From: Aquimarina longa SW024
GTDB lineage: Bacteria; Bacteroidota; Bacteroidia; Flavobacteriales; Flavobacteriaceae
Length of the DNA stretch: 33,869 nucleotides
Assembly: GCF_001401755.1 (NCBI RefSeq)
Contig: NZ_KQ474108.1
Coordinates: 18,158-52,026 of the forward strand
Direction: 5' to 3'
The position numbers and the translations under genes are program-made. This document shows, one piece after another, positions 8,032 to 16,776 of the stretch. How positions within the stretch are numbered: position 1 is the first letter of the stretch; every line of letters starts with the position of its first letter. Under the pieces are notes generated by a model. It saw nothing but the letters and a program-made list of their open reading frames with translations, made no database searches and was not told the DNA's origin.

Positions 8032-8138
8032 CTTCTATTCGTCAATTATATATTTTTAAGGTGTAGGAATTTGTATAAATACCTGTCTATTTCTATCTAT
8101 ATACCCAATTTATATTAGAATACATATTTTATATATGA

Positions 8139-8474
8139 TTACATTGAGAGCTTTTCATACGTATTCATCATCTGTACTCCATGTACTAACGTAGCACCAC
8201 TTTCTATAGCAGCACCTACATGTACAGCCTCCATCATTTCTTCTTTTGTAATGCCTTTTTGTAATCCATCTTTGGTGTAGGCATCAATGCAATATGGGCA
8301 TTTAACTACATGAGAAACGGCCAATGCTATTAACGATTTTTCTCGTGCGCTTAATGCGCTTTCTTCAAAAACTTTACCATAGTAATCAAAGAATTTAGTT
8401 CCTAATTCTTCACTCCATTCAGTGATTTTTCCAAATTTTCTTAAGTCAGCAGGATCATAATATGTTTTTGACAT
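8139..8474 (-). CDS. Arsenosugar biosynthesis-associated peroxidase-like protein (AhpD/CMD fold)
   Basis: A 111-residue protein of the carboxymuconolactone decarboxylase/AhpD fold. It begins MSKTYYDPADLRKFGKITEW, the signature start of the small family that accompanies arsM and arsS (TIGR04169), and carries the redox pair CPYC in VVKCPYCIDAYTKDG. The His downstream in the VHVGAAIESGAT block fits the AhpD proton-relay. I chose the ATG at 8474; an upstream ATG at 8501 would add nine basic residues not seen in the family. It is the first gene of the operon, and may protect or reduce arsenic intermediates, or act as a peroxidase, but its exact role is unknown. Confidence 0.88.
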   Translation of the reverse strand: MSKTYYDPADLRKFGKITEWSEELGTKFFDYYGKVFEESALSAREKSLIALAVSHVVKCPYCIDAYTKDGLQKGITKEEMMEAVHVGAAIESGATLVHGVQMMNTYEKLSM

Positions 8475-8567
8475 ATGTTTTTTTTTTAGAGTTAAAGACA
8501 TATAGTGTTATGTCGTGTGTACTATAGGTGTACTTACAATAAAGTTACTTTATTTCTTGCTGAAATA

Positions 8568-8621
8568 TAGTATAATTTTAGAATTATACTAAATAAATTG
8601 ATACTACTAGTATAGTATAAT
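8568..8621. promoter_or_regulatory. Repeated TAGTATAATT half-sites upstream of the arsenosugar operon
   Basis: A 10-bp inverted repeat (TAGTATAATT at 8568-8577 and its complement at 8582-8591, spacer TTAG) is followed by a further direct copy of nine bases at 8613-8621. The set lies 95-147 bp upstream of the first gene of the minus-strand operon. It could be the operator of a metalloregulator or part of the promoter. No regulator gene for it is visible in the window. Confidence 0.45.
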
Positions 8622-8950
8622 GAGATGAGAAACAAAATAATTGATTCCATGCGGTAAAAAAAACAAGAAGTGTACTCGAGTTAGTAACTTTAGTTTCTAT
8701 ATCTGAGCTAACAGGTACACATAGCTTTTGATAAAACTATATATAGTGAACAGTCTCATCAAGCACGAGTATAAAAGGTTTATTTTATAATTGGTTTTCG
8801 GTACATTATCAGTTTTAATGAACTCTGGCTGGATTGGAGATAGGTGCAGCTCTCTTGATTATAAAAACCTTAAAAGTAGTTGAAGTATGCTAATATTTTT
8901 TTTTTATGACACCGAAGTACCGAATCAGAAAGTTTGTCAGGAGTGCCACA

Positions 8951-9341
8951 GATCGCTTTCACTTCGACTACGCTCAGTGACCGCTGGGTTTCGATTACGT
9001 GTTCTCTTAGCCTAGTCCAAAGGGCTCAGTGACCGCTAGGTTTCGTTTTTATTTACACTATCCTCTATCCGAGGGCTGAGCGGAGCCGAAGCCCGACTTC
9101 CAACCTTCTCACTTTTACATTTTACATTTTTTCGGTTTTACATTTTATATTCTAAACCCTTCTCACTTTTACATTCATCACTCAGTATTCAATATTCAAC
9201 ATTCGATATTCTTTTAAATTTCTTTCTTAATAGAGTCCGAAGTCAGATGATCGCTTTCACTTCGACTACCCTTAGTGACCGCTACACTATATCCTGTTTA
9301 CATGATTCTACTCTACGGTGGGCCGAGCGGAGCCGAAGCCC
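8951..9341. repeat. Dispersed short intergenic repeats
   Basis: GATCGCTTTCACTTCGACTA followed by AGTGACCGCT occurs at 8951-8986 and again at about 9249-9284; a third partial copy (GGCTCAGTGACCGCTAGG) lies at 9024-9042. A second element, GAGCGGAGCCGAAGCCC, flanked by a complementary GGGC, occurs at 9073-9094 and 9320-9341 and can fold into an imperfect hairpin. Such sequences look like the dispersed intergenic repeats that many Flavobacteriia carry; whether they are mobile is unknown. Confidence 0.7.
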
Positions 9342-9355
9342 TGCATTATGAAAAC

Positions 9356-9483
9356 TATAACTATTACATTGATTCGTTGCACCCTGCAGGAGATCATTAT
9401 AACTATTATATCGATCTGCTGCACCCCTGCGAGAGATCATTATAACTATTGCATCGATCTGTTGCACCCCTGCGAGAGATAGC
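9356..9483. repeat. Three-copy tandem repeat of 42-43 bp
   Basis: Three imperfect copies in a row, each starting with ATAACTATT, passing through an ATCGATCTGTTGCACCCCTG-like segment, and ending with GAGATCATT or GAGATAGCT. The second and third copies are nearly identical; the first differs by several substitutions and a small deletion. No gene runs across it convincingly. Confidence 0.75.
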
Positions 9484-9682
9484 TAAGGTCTTGTTTTTCA
9501 GTTATTTAAGTGAATTTCTGTTTTTCTTGTTTTTTGCCCCTTAATGAGACGCTATTATGTGTTTTTTATTTGAGTATTTTTAAATCAGAACTGGTATAAA
9601 AAAGTAATTTGGTTTTTTTATAGAAATCGAAATGTAGAAGTGATTTTAAAAAACATCTCAAAAGATAAATACCCGATATGGC

Positions 9683-10270
9683 CTAAACCTTTTGTCTAAA
9701 AAAGAGAAACAATATTTGTGATATTTTTTCTTTAAGCTCTTTTCGTATGGTCGAAAATGCTTTTGTTATATGCGCTTCTACAGATTTAACAGAAATACTC
9801 AGGTATTCTGCAATTTCAATATTAGTAAGCCCTTCTTTTCTACTTAGTAAAAAAACCTGTTTGCATTTTACAGGTAACTTCTCTATCTCTTTATTAATCA
9901 ATGTTATTTTTTTTACCAAAACGCTTTCATCTGTATTTTCAATGACTTCTTGCAGCGTTTCGGCATAGGTTTTCTCTAAAATAGAAACAGATTGTTTTTT
10001 ATGATATTGATTTATAAACTCGTTATATGCTGTTTTATACAAAAAACTTTGTATTGAGAAATCGGTTTTGAGTTTTTCTCTAAACACCCATGTTTTAATA
10101 AAAACATTTTGCACTATATCCTGAGCCATATCCTTGTCATTCGTTAGACTCAACGCATATACATATATTTTTTTATGATACGTGTTTACCAAAAAAACAT
10201 AGGCATCCTCATTACCTTTAATAAGGTTACTTACTAATATAGTATTATCCGAAAAAGAAGTAATTTTCAT
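9683..10270 (-). CDS. ECF sigma factor, Bacteroidota FecI type
   Basis: A 195-residue ECF RNA polymerase sigma factor. Region 2 covers about residues 18-88 (DKDMAQDIVQNVFIKTW is the typical core and -10 binding helix), and region 4 about 128-185, with EKLPVKCKQVFLLSRKEGLTNIEIAEYLSISVKSVEAHI forming the helix-turn-helix. No extra domains. It is divergent from the FecR gene (145-bp gap), whereas most such pairs are co-directional. It most likely directs transcription of the SusC/SusD locus on receipt of a signal through FecR. I saw no further gene behind it on the minus strand for 1.2 kb, so it is monocistronic. Confidence 0.9.
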   Translation of the reverse strand: MKITSFSDNTILVSNLIKGNEDAYVFLVNTYHKKIYVYALSLTNDKDMAQDIVQNVFIKTWVFREKLKTDFSIQSFLYKTAYNEFINQYHKKQSVSILEKTYAETLQEVIENTDESVLVKKITLINKEIEKLPVKCKQVFLLSRKEGLTNIEIAEYLSISVKSVEAHITKAFSTIRKELKEKISQILFLFFRQKV

Positions 10271-10414
10271 AGAAGTATACTATTACATATATACTAATTC
10301 TAATTGAATGTAAAAATGATAAAAAAAAAATAAGTTTTTGAAAAAAAAGAAAAAAAAACCTAGGGTTTTTATAAATGGCTTTGTAACACTACTATAAAAA
10401 GATTAAAAGATTAT

Positions 10415-11578
10415 ATGATTTCATCAAAAATCGAAAATAGTATTATTAAATACATATCCAGATCAGCAACATCAGAAGATCTTGATATACTAACAGAATG
10501 GATAAAAACACCATCCAACAAACAGATATTTAAGGATTATGTAAAAGCACATTATATGATCACATATAGTATAAATGATCCTAATCCCGATACAATAATA
10601 GCACAATTACATAAAGAAATTAAAAAACAAAAAAGAACTTCATATACTAGTAAACTAAAATCCTTTTACAAATACGCAGCTATACTTATCCTATTTTTTG
10701 GATTGGGATATTTCTACCAAAAGATTTTTGTTAAAACCAAACCTGATCATATACTAGTTACCAAAGTAAAAGACATAACACTGCAATTAGGCGATGGTAC
10801 CATAACCACCATCTCAGATATTGGAGAAGGTAAAATCACAGACGCTACAGGAAATGTTTTGGGAGAACAAAATGGTTCAAAATTAATATATATCGATAAA
10901 GCATTATCCCAGGAATTGTCGTATCACACTATAAAAGTTCCTTACGGAAAACGGTTTAGCATTATACTATCTGATCAAACTCAGGTGTTTCTAAATTCGG
11001 GAAGCTCTATCAAGTATCCTGTACCATTTATTAAAGGTAAAAACAGAGAAGTATTCCTGAATGGTGAAGCATTTTTTGATGTAGCAGAAGATAAAACACA
11101 CCCTTTTATTGTAAATGCTAATGAGCTTGATATAAAAGTATTGGGCACAAAATTTAATGTAACAAACTACCCTGAAGATGACCAGACAGAGGTAGTGTTG
11201 GTTGAAGGTTCTGTACATCTAAATATAGAGGGAAATTACTCAGAAACAAAAAAAGGGATGGTTTTAAAACCAGGCTATAAAGGAACTTTTGACAAAACCG
11301 AAAAAACAATTTCTGATACTAAAGTAAATACTGAGATTTATACCTCCTGGAAAACAGGAAACATCATTTTTAGAAATGCTCCATTCGAGAATATTATAAA
11401 AAAACTAGAACGCCATTATAATGTTACTATTATCAATAATAATAATAAACTAGATCATGAAACTTTTAATGCAAACATAGGAATTGATGAAGAAAGCATA
11501 GAAGATGTGCTATACTACTTTAATAAAGTATATCAAATACATTATAAGATCGAAAATAATAAAATTATAATTAACTAA
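10415..11578 (+). CDS. FecR-family anti-sigma factor
   Basis: A 387-residue inner-membrane anti-sigma factor. The cytoplasmic N-terminal part (about 1-80) contains the sigma-binding region, one transmembrane helix spans about 84-103 (FYKYAAILILFFGLGYF), and the periplasmic part carries the FecR domain (about 165-270, with VPYGKRFSIILSDQTQVFLN and GEAFFDVAEDKTHPF) and a C-terminal DUF4974 domain (about 315-387). Family knowledge: FecR relays occupancy of a TonB-dependent transporter, via that transporter's STN domain, to the ECF sigma factor. The SusC protein downstream has such an STN domain, and the sigma factor is encoded divergently, so all three parts of a cell-surface signalling system are present. 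Confidence 0.93.
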   Translation: MISSKIENSIIKYISRSATSEDLDILTEWIKTPSNKQIFKDYVKAHYMITYSINDPNPDTIIAQLHKEIKKQKRTSYTSKLKSFYKYAAILILFFGLGYFYQKIFVKTKPDHILVTKVKDITLQLGDGTITTISDIGEGKITDATGNVLGEQNGSKLIYIDKALSQELSYHTIKVPYGKRFSIILSDQTQVFLNSGSSIKYPVPFIKGKNREVFLNGEAFFDVAEDKTHPFIVNANELDIKVLGTKFNVTNYPEDDQTEVVLVEGSVHLNIEGNYSETKKGMVLKPGYKGTFDKTEKTISDTKVNTEIYTSWKTGNIIFRNAPFENIIKKLERHYNVTIINNNNKLDHETFNANIGIDEESIEDVLYYFNKVYQIHYKIENNKIIIN

Positions 11579-11635
11579 TAATATAAGGTGCCTATGGGAT
11601 AAATGGAATACTAAAAGCTAACATTATTATAAAAA

Positions 11636-11665
11636 AATCGGAAAATGGTGACGCATTTTCCGATT
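11636..11665 (+). promoter_or_regulatory. Stem-loop between fecR and susC
   Basis: A perfect 12-bp inverted repeat (AATCGGAAAATG at 11636-11647, complement at 11654-11665) with a 6-base loop GTGACG. It is not followed by a T-run on the plus strand, so it is a poor terminator; it may be a leader structure or processing site that lets susC be expressed more than fecR. Confidence 0.5.
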
Positions 11666-11714
11666 ATACAAAGTGATTAAAAAACAAGATAACCACTGAT
11701 TAACATTTAAAAGT

Positions 11715-14700
11715 ATGAAAAAAATAGTAATCTCCGAGTATATTTCACTACGGAAACTAAAATTTGACTTAAGAATGAAACTATCTTTATTCTTTTTCTT
11801 TTTGGTCATGCTCACCATGCATGCAAATTCTACCTATTCTCAGAAAACTAAAGTTTCTCTGAATATGGATAATGTAAAGGTTTCAGAAGTGATTGATGAA
11901 ATAGAAACAACTACAGAGTTTAAATTCCTTTTTAATACCAAAGCAGTAGATTTAAATCGTAGAATTTCTCTAAAAATAAAAAAAGAGCATATCGATAAAG
12001 TACTAAAAAGAATGTTTTTAAATACGAAAACTTCTTTTGAAATCAAAGATCGCAAAATTTTACTACGGTCAAAACTACCCAAAACAAAAAGCCCCCTAAA
12101 ACAATCTGCCAGTATTGATCCTGTGCAACAACAAGTAACTGGTAAAATAGTAGATGAAGAAGGAAGGCCTCTATTTGGGGCTTCTATAGTAATTGAAGGC
12201 TCTTCTGTAGGAACCACAACCGATTTTGATGGGTATTATACGCTTACTATTACAGACGACAACGCTATACTGGTGATATCCTACCTTGGCTTTATTACTA
12301 AAAAAATACCTGTTAACAGACAAACAGTTATTGATGTGCAATTAATAGAAGATGCCTCAGTTTTAGAAGATGTAGTTGTAGTAGGATATGGCTCTCAATC
12401 AAAAGCCAGAGTAACTGGATCAATTACTTCACTTAAGGCAGAAGAGATTCAAAATGTACCCGTAGGAGGATTTGATGAAACACTAGCTGGTCAATCTTCT
12501 GGAGTTCAAATTACCGAAGGGTCTGGAGCTCCAGGCAGAAACTCTCAGATAAATATAAGAGGTGTTGGATCCTTAACAGCAGGAACCAATCCATTAATAG
12601 TAGTAGATGGTTTCCCATTAACAGAAGGGAGCTCATTAAACTCTATAAACCCCAATGATATTGCATCTATTGATATTTTAAAAGATGCTGCTTCTGCGGC
12701 TATATATGGATCCAGAGGAGCAAGTGGTGTTATTATAGTGTCTACAAAAAAAGGAAAGTTAGGTGACGGTGTAAAAATAAATCTGGATATCTATACTGGG
12801 TTTCAAAGACCAGGCCTAAAAGTTGATGTTTTAGGTGCTTACGATTATGCACAACTCGTTAAAGAAGCAAGAGACAGGTCATATGTTAATTTAAATCCTG
12901 GAGTAAACCGTGCCGAAGATGATAACAGTATCAGAGCTTCTAGGTATCCATCAAACAGAAGAATTCTAATTCCAGAATACCTAACTCCTTATTTAAATGG
13001 TGAACAGGGATTAACAGATACAAACTGGTTAGATGAAATTTTTAGAACCGCCCCTATAAGCAGCTATAACTTATCTGTAAGCGGAGGTAGTGAAAAAACT
13101 AAATATTTTGTTTCTGGAAGCTATTTTGATCAGGAAGGGATCATTTTGGGATCAGACTATAAAAGAATGTCTGCAAGATTTAATATTGAATCCAAATTAA
13201 GTGATAAAGTCAAATTTGGTATTAACCTCTCTCCCACCTATGCTACTACCAATAAAATTGTAGAAGGCTGGACAGATAGCCCCTTACAACAAGCTATAAT
13301 TTCTTATCCATTTTTTTCTCCATATAATGCAGATGGAAGTTATAATATAAGTGGACAAATCAGAGCGAATACACCATCTGATGCTTCGCTGGCAGAAAAC
13401 CCAGTTGCTATCGTAAAAGAAACTACCAATAGAGATAACGAGTTTAGAGTATACGGAAATTCTTTTCTTGAACTAGAAGTACTCTCTAATTTAAAATTTA
13501 AAACCCTATTGGGTGGAGATTACACCAGTTTTACCAATACTTTTTTCAGACCTTCTTTTATAGGACGATATAGAGATGAAGCTCCATCAGTAACCAGAGG
13601 TAGTGAAGAATCATTGGTAAATAAAAACTGGTTGATTGAAACTACTTTAAACTATGATAAATCATTTAATAATCATAACCTAAAACTATTGGCAGGATAT
13701 TCTTTTCAGAAAGAAAAAACATCATTAACAACAACAGTAGGAAGTGATTTTCCTAATGATCTTATTACCAATGTAGGAGGAGCCAATACCACAGCAACCA
13801 CCAAAGAAATTAATGAGTGGGCACTAGTATCATATTTTGGAAGATTGCAGTATAATTATATGGATAAGTATTTGCTTTCTGCATCCTTAAGAAGAGATGG
13901 TTCATCTAGATTTGGTAAAGAATCAAAGTATGGTGTCTTTCCTGCTGCATCTGTTGGTTGGGTAGTAAGTAGAGAAGATTTTTTTCCTCAAAGTGATTTT
14001 GCCATTAGTAACTTAAAGTTACGTTTTAGCTGGGGAGAAACAGGAAACAATCAAATAGGAAACTATGGGGCAATCCCCCTATTTCGTGAAACAAACACTA
14101 TCCTGGGGAATGAATTAGTTGGCGGCTTATCAACATCGACTTCTCCCAATCCTAATCTATCCTGGGAAACTACTACCACTACAAATTTTGGTTTAAATAT
14201 GGGGTTCTTTGATAATGTATTAAATCTTACAGCAGATTATTATATTGCAGATACCGAAGACCTACTACTAGAAGTACCTGTACCCTCTCAATCCGGATTT
14301 TCCAGTTCGATTCAGAACATAGGAAAAGTCCGAAATAAAGGTATAGAACTAGAGTTAAATACGGCTGATATCAATTTAGGGCCTGTAAAATGGCAAATCG
14401 GAGTTAATTATACAAAATCTGACAACGAAGTTATTGAAATAGCTCCCGGAAGAACAGAAATTGTATCAGGTGGAGACGGAGGAAGTCATATCACACAAGT
14501 AGGATCTCCTATTGGTTCTTTTTATGGCTATAATGTAGTCGGTATTTATAAAGATCAGGCAGCTATAGATGCAAGACCTAGTTTTAATGGATCAAGAGTA
14601 GGAGATTTTATTATCGAAGATACCAATGGAGATGGAGAGGTTAATAATGATGACAAACATATTATTGGAGATAATATCCCTGATTTCTCATACGGAATAC

Positions 14701-15188
14701 GTACTAAGTTTACCTATAACAACTTTGATTTAAGTCTTTTATTTAATGGTGTAGAAGGAGTTAATGTATATGACCGTAGTTTGTTTTTGACATTACTTAG
14801 TAATGAATCTTTTTCTAATGCATCGCAAGAAGCATTTGATAATAGATTTCATCCTATCAATAACCCCAATGGGTCGTTTCCGCAACCAGATGCAAATCTA
14901 TCAAATAATAGAAAAGCAGGTAGAACCTCAACCTTTTTCCTAGAAGATGCCTCTTACTTTAGAATCAGAAATATAACACTTGGGTACTCATTTTCTGAAA
15001 GAATATTAGAACACATAGGATTTTCTAAGTTTAGAGTATATGTAACAGCAAAAAACCCTGTAATATGGACAAAATTCAGAGGATTTAATCCAGAGCAAAC
15101 AAGTGGTAATCCATTAACACCTGGGTATACCTTAGGAAACTATCCTTCAGAAAAATCAATGGTTTTTGGAGTTAATATGTCATTCTAA
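11715..15188 (+). CDS. SusC-type TonB-dependent outer-membrane transporter with STN signalling domain
   Basis: A 1157-residue outer-membrane protein. After a signal sequence (the hydrophobic stretch at about 21-36; an alternative start at 11775 would give a classic signal peptide) come an STN domain (about 45-118), a carboxypeptidase-regulatory-like domain (about 140-212, VTGKIVDEEGRPLFGASI), the plug (about 213-345, with VVVVGYGSQSK, NIRGVGSLTAG, PLIVVDGFPL and AASAAIYGSRGASGVIIV) and a 22-strand barrel to the C-terminus. Together with SusD it forms a lidded importer for oligomeric nutrients. The STN domain is the usual contact for FecR, so the transporter should also report substrate. It is followed by susD after 14 bp. 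Extended N-termini like this are common in flavobacterial SusC proteins, so I kept the first ATG. Confidence 0.95.
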   Translation: MKKIVISEYISLRKLKFDLRMKLSLFFFFLVMLTMHANSTYSQKTKVSLNMDNVKVSEVIDEIETTTEFKFLFNTKAVDLNRRISLKIKKEHIDKVLKRMFLNTKTSFEIKDRKILLRSKLPKTKSPLKQSASIDPVQQQVTGKIVDEEGRPLFGASIVIEGSSVGTTTDFDGYYTLTITDDNAILVISYLGFITKKIPVNRQTVIDVQLIEDASVLEDVVVVGYGSQSKARVTGSITSLKAEEIQNVPVGGFDETLAGQSSGVQITEGSGAPGRNSQINIRGVGSLTAGTNPLIVVDGFPLTEGSSLNSINPNDIASIDILKDAASAAIYGSRGASGVIIVSTKKGKLGDGVKINLDIYTGFQRPGLKVDVLGAYDYAQLVKEARDRSYVNLNPGVNRAEDDNSIRASRYPSNRRILIPEYLTPYLNGEQGLTDTNWLDEIFRTAPISSYNLSVSGGSEKTKYFVSGSYFDQEGIILGSDYKRMSARFNIESKLSDKVKFGINLSPTYATTNKIVEGWTDSPLQQAIISYPFFSPYNADGSYNISGQIRANTPSDASLAENPVAIVKETTNRDNEFRVYGNSFLELEVLSNLKFKTLLGGDYTSFTNTFFRPSFIGRYRDEAPSVTRGSEESLVNKNWLIETTLNYDKSFNNHNLKLLAGYSFQKEKTSLTTTVGSDFPNDLITNVGGANTTATTKEINEWALVSYFGRLQYNYMDKYLLSASLRRDGSSRFGKESKYGVFPAASVGWVVSREDFFPQSDFAISNLKLRFSWGETGNNQIGNYGAIPLFRETNTILGNELVGGLSTSTSPNPNLSWETTTTTNFGLNMGFFDNVLNLTADYYIADTEDLLLEVPVPSQSGFSSSIQNIGKVRNKGIELELNTADINLGPVKWQIGVNYTKSDNEVIEIAPGRTEIVSGGDGGSHITQVGSPIGSFYGYNVVGIYKDQAAIDARPSFNGSRVGDFIIEDTNGDGEVNNDDKHIIGDNIPDFSYGIRTKFTYNNFDLSLLFNGVEGVNVYDRSLFLTLLSNESFSNASQEAFDNRFHPINNPNGSFPQPDANLSNNRKAGRTSTFFLEDASYFRIRNITLGYSFSERILEHIGFSKFRVYVTAKNPVIWTKFRGFNPEQTSGNPLTPGYTLGNYPSEKSMVFGVNMSF

Positions 15189-15202
15189 AAAAATAAAAAA
15201 TC

Positions 15203-16606
15203 ATGAAATATAAATATATAATACCAATCATTATATCCTTTTTCTTTTTCTCATGTGAAAAAGAATTAGATATTACTCCAGAAACAGAAGTAGGGAGTGA
15301 TAATTTTTTTGAATCCTTTTCTGATATAGAGCAAATAGTATCAGGAGCATATAACGGTTTACAATCAGATGGTTTATATGGTTTTAATATTCCTTTTTTG
15401 GGAGAATTACGATCAGACAATTCGTATGAAGAAGCTTTAAGTAATAATGATGGAACTTATGGACAAATCGATGTTTTTGATTTAAGCCCTATAAACCCTG
15501 TTTTGGATACAACATGGAAAGACGCATATATCTGTATCCAACAATGTAATATTGTTTTAAATAGAATTGAAACGATACCAGAGGCAGATCAAGACCTAAA
15601 AAACTCAAGAACAGGAGAAGTATTATTTATCAGAGCTTTAACATACTTTAATCTGGTTCGTTTATTTGGTGATGTTCCTTTGGTAACTATAGAAACTACA
15701 GATACCAATGTGTTTTTTGGACAAGGAAGAACCGCTGCTTCTGAAGTATATAACCAAATCATCAAAGATCTAACAGAGGCTATTTCCAAATTACCAGCAA
15801 CCCAATCTCAGGCAGGTAGAGTAACCAATGGAGCAGCAAGTGCTTTACTAGGAAAAGTGTATTTAACGCTAAGAAATTATCCAGAAGCAATTGCTAACCT
15901 AAACAATGTATCTGGATATTCTTTACTACCTAATTATGCCGATATTTTTGATATTGAAAACGAAAATAATGCAGAATCTATTTTTGAAGTTCAATTTAAA
16001 AGAGGTGTAAATAATGCCGAAGAAGGTAGCCCATATGCTACTTTATTTAGAGTTTCTGGAACGGTACCAGAGGCACGTGGCAACAATCATCCTACTCAAG
16101 ATTTATACAATGCTTTTGAAGCTGGAGATGTACGAAGAGATGCTTCTATAGCAGAAGAGCAAGGAGTGAGATATACACTTAAGTATATAGATCCAGGAAT
16201 GACCGTTCCCAGAGATGGAGAGAACAATCTTATCGTAATTAGATATGCAGATGTTGTATTAATGCTGGCAGAAGCACTAAATGAGCAAGAATATCAACCT
16301 AATGGACAAGCTTTTGATTTACTTAACCAAATTAGAAATCGAGCAGGACTTGCCAGCTTAGATCAAACAGATTTACCTGATAAAGAAAGTTTTAGAATAC
16401 ATATAGCAAACGAAAGAAGAGTAGAATTAAACCTAGAGAACCATAGATGGTTTGATTTAGTAAGAACAGGAAAAGCTGTTGAGACTATGAATGCTCATAA
16501 TTCTGAATCTGGTAATTTTACTATTGATAGTAATAAATTGCTATATCCAATTCCGCAAAGCCAAATTAACACAGATAATTCCATTACTCAAAACACTGGT
16601 TATTAA
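15203..16606 (+). CDS. SusD/RagB-family substrate-binding lipoprotein
   Basis: A 467-residue surface lipoprotein: signal peptide with lipobox ending at Cys18 (FFFFSC), then the SusD-like N-terminal part (DNFFESFSDIEQIVSGAYNG), the conserved EVLFIRALTYFNLVRLFGDVPLV block of the TPR-like helices, and the C-terminal RagB domain with VIRYADVVLMLAEALNE, LLNQIRNRAGL and RRVELNLENHRWFDLVRTGKA, the region typical for SusD. It caps SusC and binds the incoming substrate; the substrate cannot be read from the sequence. Context (two phosphodiesterases, an organophosphate transporter and a sugar symporter) suggests a glycerophosphate-containing sugar compound. Confidence 0.95.
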   Translation: MKYKYIIPIIISFFFFSCEKELDITPETEVGSDNFFESFSDIEQIVSGAYNGLQSDGLYGFNIPFLGELRSDNSYEEALSNNDGTYGQIDVFDLSPINPVLDTTWKDAYICIQQCNIVLNRIETIPEADQDLKNSRTGEVLFIRALTYFNLVRLFGDVPLVTIETTDTNVFFGQGRTAASEVYNQIIKDLTEAISKLPATQSQAGRVTNGAASALLGKVYLTLRNYPEAIANLNNVSGYSLLPNYADIFDIENENNAESIFEVQFKRGVNNAEEGSPYATLFRVSGTVPEARGNNHPTQDLYNAFEAGDVRRDASIAEEQGVRYTLKYIDPGMTVPRDGENNLIVIRYADVVLMLAEALNEQEYQPNGQAFDLLNQIRNRAGLASLDQTDLPDKESFRIHIANERRVELNLENHRWFDLVRTGKAVETMNAHNSESGNFTIDSNKLLYPIPQSQINTDNSITQNTGY

Positions 16607-16663
16607 ACCATATTTATTAACTATTCATATTATTTGAATTAGTAGTTTTTTTTTGAATTGAAG

Positions 16664-16695
16664 GAGAATCTTTAAACAGATTCTCTTTCTTTTCT
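16664..16695 (+). terminator. Terminator after susD
   Basis: An 8-bp perfect stem (GAGAATCT at 16664-16671, AGATTCTC at 16678-16685), extendable by G-U and A-T pairs, with a 6-base loop, followed by TTTCTTTTCT. It would end or attenuate the susCD transcript before the phosphodiesterase genes. Confidence 0.7.
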
Positions 16696-16776
16696 ACCAA
16701 AAATGTAAACTGAAGGTAGTTAGACATGCGCTAAATCATTTTGCTTTCTATACTAGTTCTTAAAAACAACTTTAGA

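Larger units (their letters stand above)
8475..9682. other. 1.2-kb gene-free stretch with short intergenic repeats
   Basis: No gene can be supported. From 8475 to about 8640 it holds the operon leader and the half-sites above. From 8660 to 8900 there are brief stretches that read like membrane-protein sequence in changing frames (for example LAGLEIGAALLIIKT on the plus strand near 8825-8870), but stops interrupt them and no family is recognised. From about 8940 to 9480 the base composition becomes less AT-rich and is dominated by repeats: two copies of a CTTCGACTAC/AGTGACCGCT element, two GAGCGGAGCCGAAGCC hairpin elements, ACATTTTACATTTT-like and ATTCAATATTCAA-like runs, and a 42-43-bp tandem repeat. 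The 61-codon frame at 9282-9467 is only a reading of those repeats. Confidence 0.75.

Noticed and set aside
8660..8900. Possible decayed membrane-protein gene upstream of the arsenosugar operon
   Set aside because: Short coding-like stretches occur in different frames, but stops interrupt them and no family can be named.
9282..9467. 61-codon frame on the minus strand
   Set aside because: It is a reading of the 42-43-bp tandem repeat and the neighbouring dispersed repeats, with repetitive nonsense-like residues.
9356..9483. CRISPR array
   Set aside because: Only three copies in direct contact with no spacers of constant length, and no cas genes in the window.
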